A program made the position numbers and the translations under genes. From the IMG/VR virus record IMGVR_UViG_3300037808_001135, positions 1 through 49,395 of that record: a stretch of 49,395 nucleotides of DNA; one strand, given 5' to 3'. The stretch is from a virus. Below the pieces are notes generated by a model, which saw only the letters and a list, made by a program, of their open reading frames with translations, made no database searches and had not been told where the DNA came from. This document shows positions 47,826-49,395 of the stretch, piece by piece; the first letter of the stretch is position 1; each line of letters begins with the position of its first letter.

Positions 47826-48025
47826 TACTCATCCTCCTCGACGTTTGAGAGCAGTTTGTCCTGCTTCCAGCACCACGTGAACAGGTGCTTGGCCCTCTCG
47901 AGACTGTCTTCTAGTCTTCGAGCTGGACCGTCATGGCCGTGGTGTCTGAAGAGAGCGGCAAGTGAGCGTGTGGCGCAGGAGAGGTCCGCTAATGCCCTCT
48001 TCTGACTCTTGGTGATGTCATTCAT
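47825..48025 (-). CDS. Hypothetical helical protein, 66 aa
   Basis: Preceded by GGAGGAACC. All-helical, basic in the first half (SQKRALADLSCATRSLAALF) with an acidic end. No family is recognised. A 61-base gap with a small hairpin GTGAC-GATGT-GTCAC (48051-48065) separates it from the upstream gene, so a separate promoter or processing site is possible. Confidence 0.68.
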   Translation of the reverse strand: MNDITKSQKRALADLSCATRSLAALFRHHGHDGPARRLEDSLERAKHLFTWCWKQDKLLSNVEEDE

Positions 48026-48086
48026 GTGGTTCCTCCGGGTTGTTGAACGAGTGACGATGTGTCACCCGCTGGTCAGTTGGGGTGGG

Positions 48087-48338
48087 TCATCCCTTGTCGA
48101 GCCGCAAGTCCAGTGGGTACAACCCGGTCTTCTGGGCTTTAGCCATCTCCCACACATCGCAGAAGTATTGCGAGTCTCGAAGGGGAAGCTCCGTCTCGGG
48201 CCCATAGCCCCACCGGCCTTCAGACCGCCCTCCGCGAAGTGACCAGTAGGTCTCCGGGTCGTGTTTCTTCACCCAGGCCATTGCGGCCATCCCCCTCACT
48301 ACGAGGTCGGGGCTGTAGTTCCTCTGTGCATACGTCAT
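48087..48338 (-). CDS. Hypothetical protein, 83 aa
   Basis: The ATG overlaps the upstream stop (ATGA). Aromatic-rich (YWSLRGGRSEGRWGYGPE) with helical ends. No motif is recognised. It is followed by the largest gap in this part of the operon (61 bases). Confidence 0.7.
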   Translation of the reverse strand: MTYAQRNYSPDLVVRGMAAMAWVKKHDPETYWSLRGGRSEGRWGYGPETELPLRDSQYFCDVWEMAKAQKTGLYPLDLRLDKG

Positions 48339-48646
48339 CGTGAGTCCTCCCAGGCCGTGATGTAGTCGTCGGCTACGTCTGCTGCCCAGTCATCGAATGC
48401 CTGGTCCTCTGCCATGCTGGGTGGGCGCCCACCACTGGCTATGATGTCTCTGCCCGAGGCAATGCACCTGAGCCCATCCAGGAGCACGTGGTAGTCCCCA
48501 CAGCTGTGGATTCGGAGCAGTTCATCTCTGGCTCGAGCATGGGTGTGGAACCAGCTCAGTTGGTGGCGCTTGATGACATCCACCCCTTCCCTGGAGATAG
48601 CCACCTCCACACACAGGCAGCCGCTAGGTCCTCTCTCTTCGCTCAT
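48335..48646 (-). CDS. Hypothetical protein, 103 aa
   Basis: The ATG at 48646 overlaps the upstream stop (ATGA) and has GGAAGGACGAT upstream, resembling two other operon leaders. The protein has an early beta strand (GCLCVEVAISREGVDVI), a helical middle and an acidic end. Function unknown. Confidence 0.7.
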   Translation of the reverse strand: MSEERGPSGCLCVEVAISREGVDVIKRHQLSWFHTHARARDELLRIHSCGDYHVLLDGLRCIASGRDIIASGGRPPSMAEDQAFDDWAADVADDYITAWEDSR

Positions 48647-48939
48647 ATCGTCCTTCCTTGGTCCAGGACCTTCAGGCAGCCCGTGAGACAGGCCTCAAGG
48701 TCGTTGATGTTGAGAGTCTCGAACTCCCGGATGGCCATGCGGAGCATGGTGCCGAGGCGATCACATCGCTCCATGCGAGTCAGGATGTACTCCCCCTCGT
48801 CTAACAGCTCCGTGACTCGTGCTCTGGCCTCCTCCTCGGTGTGGAACTCGCCCATGTGCTCGGGGATGCCCAGGTCCTCGTAGTGGTCCGTGAGTTCGTC
48901 GATCTCCTCGATGTGGACCCAGACCTTGTAGGTGCTCAT
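48643..48939 (-). CDS. Hypothetical acidic protein, 98 aa
   Basis: Preceded by AGGAGTAGAT. It begins with a beta strand (TYKVWVHIEEID) and is then helical and acidic (EEEARARVTELLDEGEYI). The last 40 residues include two cysteines. The first strand and following helices resemble small ligand-binding or anti-host inhibitor folds, but nothing specific is recognised. Confidence 0.7.
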   Translation of the reverse strand: MSTYKVWVHIEEIDELTDHYEDLGIPEHMGEFHTEEEARARVTELLDEGEYILTRMERCDRLGTMLRMAIREFETLNINDLEACLTGCLKVLDQGRTI

Positions 48940-48941
48940 AT

Positions 48942-49391
48942 CTACTCCTGACCTTCCATGCTTGTGGTGCTTCCGTTGCCAATGATCACCGAGTCGAGAC
49001 AGGGGACACCCAGGAGCGTCCCCACCTCCTGGAGGCGCTTGTAGACAGCCTTGTCTTCAGGGCTAGGCGTAGAGTCGCCGCTTGGGTGGTTGTGAGCCAC
49101 CAGGATCGCCGCAGCACCTAGTCTCAGTGCTGGCCCATACACCTCTCGAGGGTGAACCAGCGCCGCTGTGAGCGTGCCCTCTGAGACACGGTACGTAGCC
49201 TGCAGGTGGTGCTTGGCGTCGAGTATGGCCACCCAGAACTGCTCCACGTGGAGGTGCCTGAGGTGACTGAAGACCTTGGCCAGTCTGGTGGGATTGCTGA
49301 TCTTGGTTCCGTACATCTCGTACATCTCCTCGTCTTCAGCCACCACCTCTACGAGCTTGGATTCGACTCGTCTTATCGTCATGGGATTCAT
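48942..49391 (-). CDS. RadC-like JAB-domain protein
   Basis: The 149-aa protein consists of the RadC C-terminal JAB/MPN domain: Glu50 in VEQFWVAILDAK, the segment EGTLTAALVHPREVYGPALR (71-90), the metal motif HNHPSGDSTPSPED with His100, His102 and Asp113, and a C-terminal LDSVIIGNG. RadC proteins are linked to recombination or repair, though the activity is disputed. The N-terminal helix-hairpin part of bacterial RadC is absent. The ATG has AAGGAG upstream in the circularised sequence. It is coupled to the gene at 140-322 across the junction. Confidence 0.92.
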   Translation of the reverse strand: MNPMTIRRVESKLVEVVAEDEEMYEMYGTKISNPTRLAKVFSHLRHLHVEQFWVAILDAKHHLQATYRVSEGTLTAALVHPREVYGPALRLGAAAILVAHNHPSGDSTPSPEDKAVYKRLQEVGTLLGVPCLDSVIIGNGSTTSMEGQE

Positions 49392-49395
49392 GTCA
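49258..49395. repeat. Terminal redundancy, right copy
   Basis: Identical to bases 1-138 except G at 49269 (A at 12). It contains the 5' end of the radC-like gene. Removing one copy gives a circle of about 49,257 bp in which the minus-strand operon is continuous from 1503 to 41199. Confidence 0.95.

Noticed and set aside
1-49395. Integrase, excisionase or lysogeny repressor module
   Set aside because: No tyrosine or serine recombinase motif and no typical repressor were found in any frame, so a temperate lifestyle is not supported.

Overview
This window is a complete or near-complete genome of a tailed dsDNA phage, most likely short-tailed (podovirus-like). It holds 57 supported protein genes. 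There is a large terminase, a portal, a scaffold-like protein, a major capsid protein, a connector, a tail hub and internal virion proteins, but no tape measure, sheath, tail tube or baseplate set. Bases 1-138 reappear at 49258-49395 with one mismatch, so the sequence closes into a circle of about 49,257 bp (circular permutation or a short terminal repeat cannot be told apart here). Base composition is GC-rich, Shine-Dalgarno sites are strong (AGGAGG-like) and GTG starts are frequent. The host cannot be named from the sequence. No integrase, repressor, tRNA or CRISPR was found.

Layout. (1) A minus-strand early/metabolic operon starts near 1503, runs left through the circle junction and continues from 49391 down to 41199. 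It has about 27 small, tightly overlapping genes. Recognisable members are a RadC-like JAB-domain protein, a GP88-family protein, a Cas4/RecB-like PD-(D/E)XK nuclease with four cysteines, a Rad52-type annealing protein and a DUF559/VSR-like endonuclease. Many others are 60-120 aa proteins with CxxC pairs. (2) A regulatory, mostly non-coding hub lies at 1504-4100, with two small plus-strand genes, a minus-strand lipoprotein/membrane gene and its upstream neighbour, many hairpins and promoter-like elements. (3) A plus-strand virion operon runs 4101-41102: a small beta-rich protein coupled to a full-length sulfatase, small basic proteins, a zinc/HTH protein (candidate small terminase), large terminase, a GroES-like co-chaperonin, a membrane protein, portal, zinc protein, scaffold-like protein, capsid protein, two pairs of tandem paralogues, connector, a 2514-aa tail hub with inserted concanavalin/LamG-like modules, further tail and internal proteins, a 3193-aa giant internal virion protein and a lipoprotein/membrane protein. 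Paired hairpins at 41099-41164 separate the two converging operons.

How it works together. No DNA polymerase, primase, helicase or RNA polymerase is recognisable, so replication and transcription probably depend on host enzymes, with a phage single-strand-annealing recombination set (nuclease plus Rad52-like protein) producing concatemers. The virion operon carries two unusual accessory functions: a sulfatase, perhaps acting on sulfated surface glycans at entry, and a GroES homologue, perhaps helping GroEL fold capsid or the very large tail proteins. No canonical endolysin was recognised.
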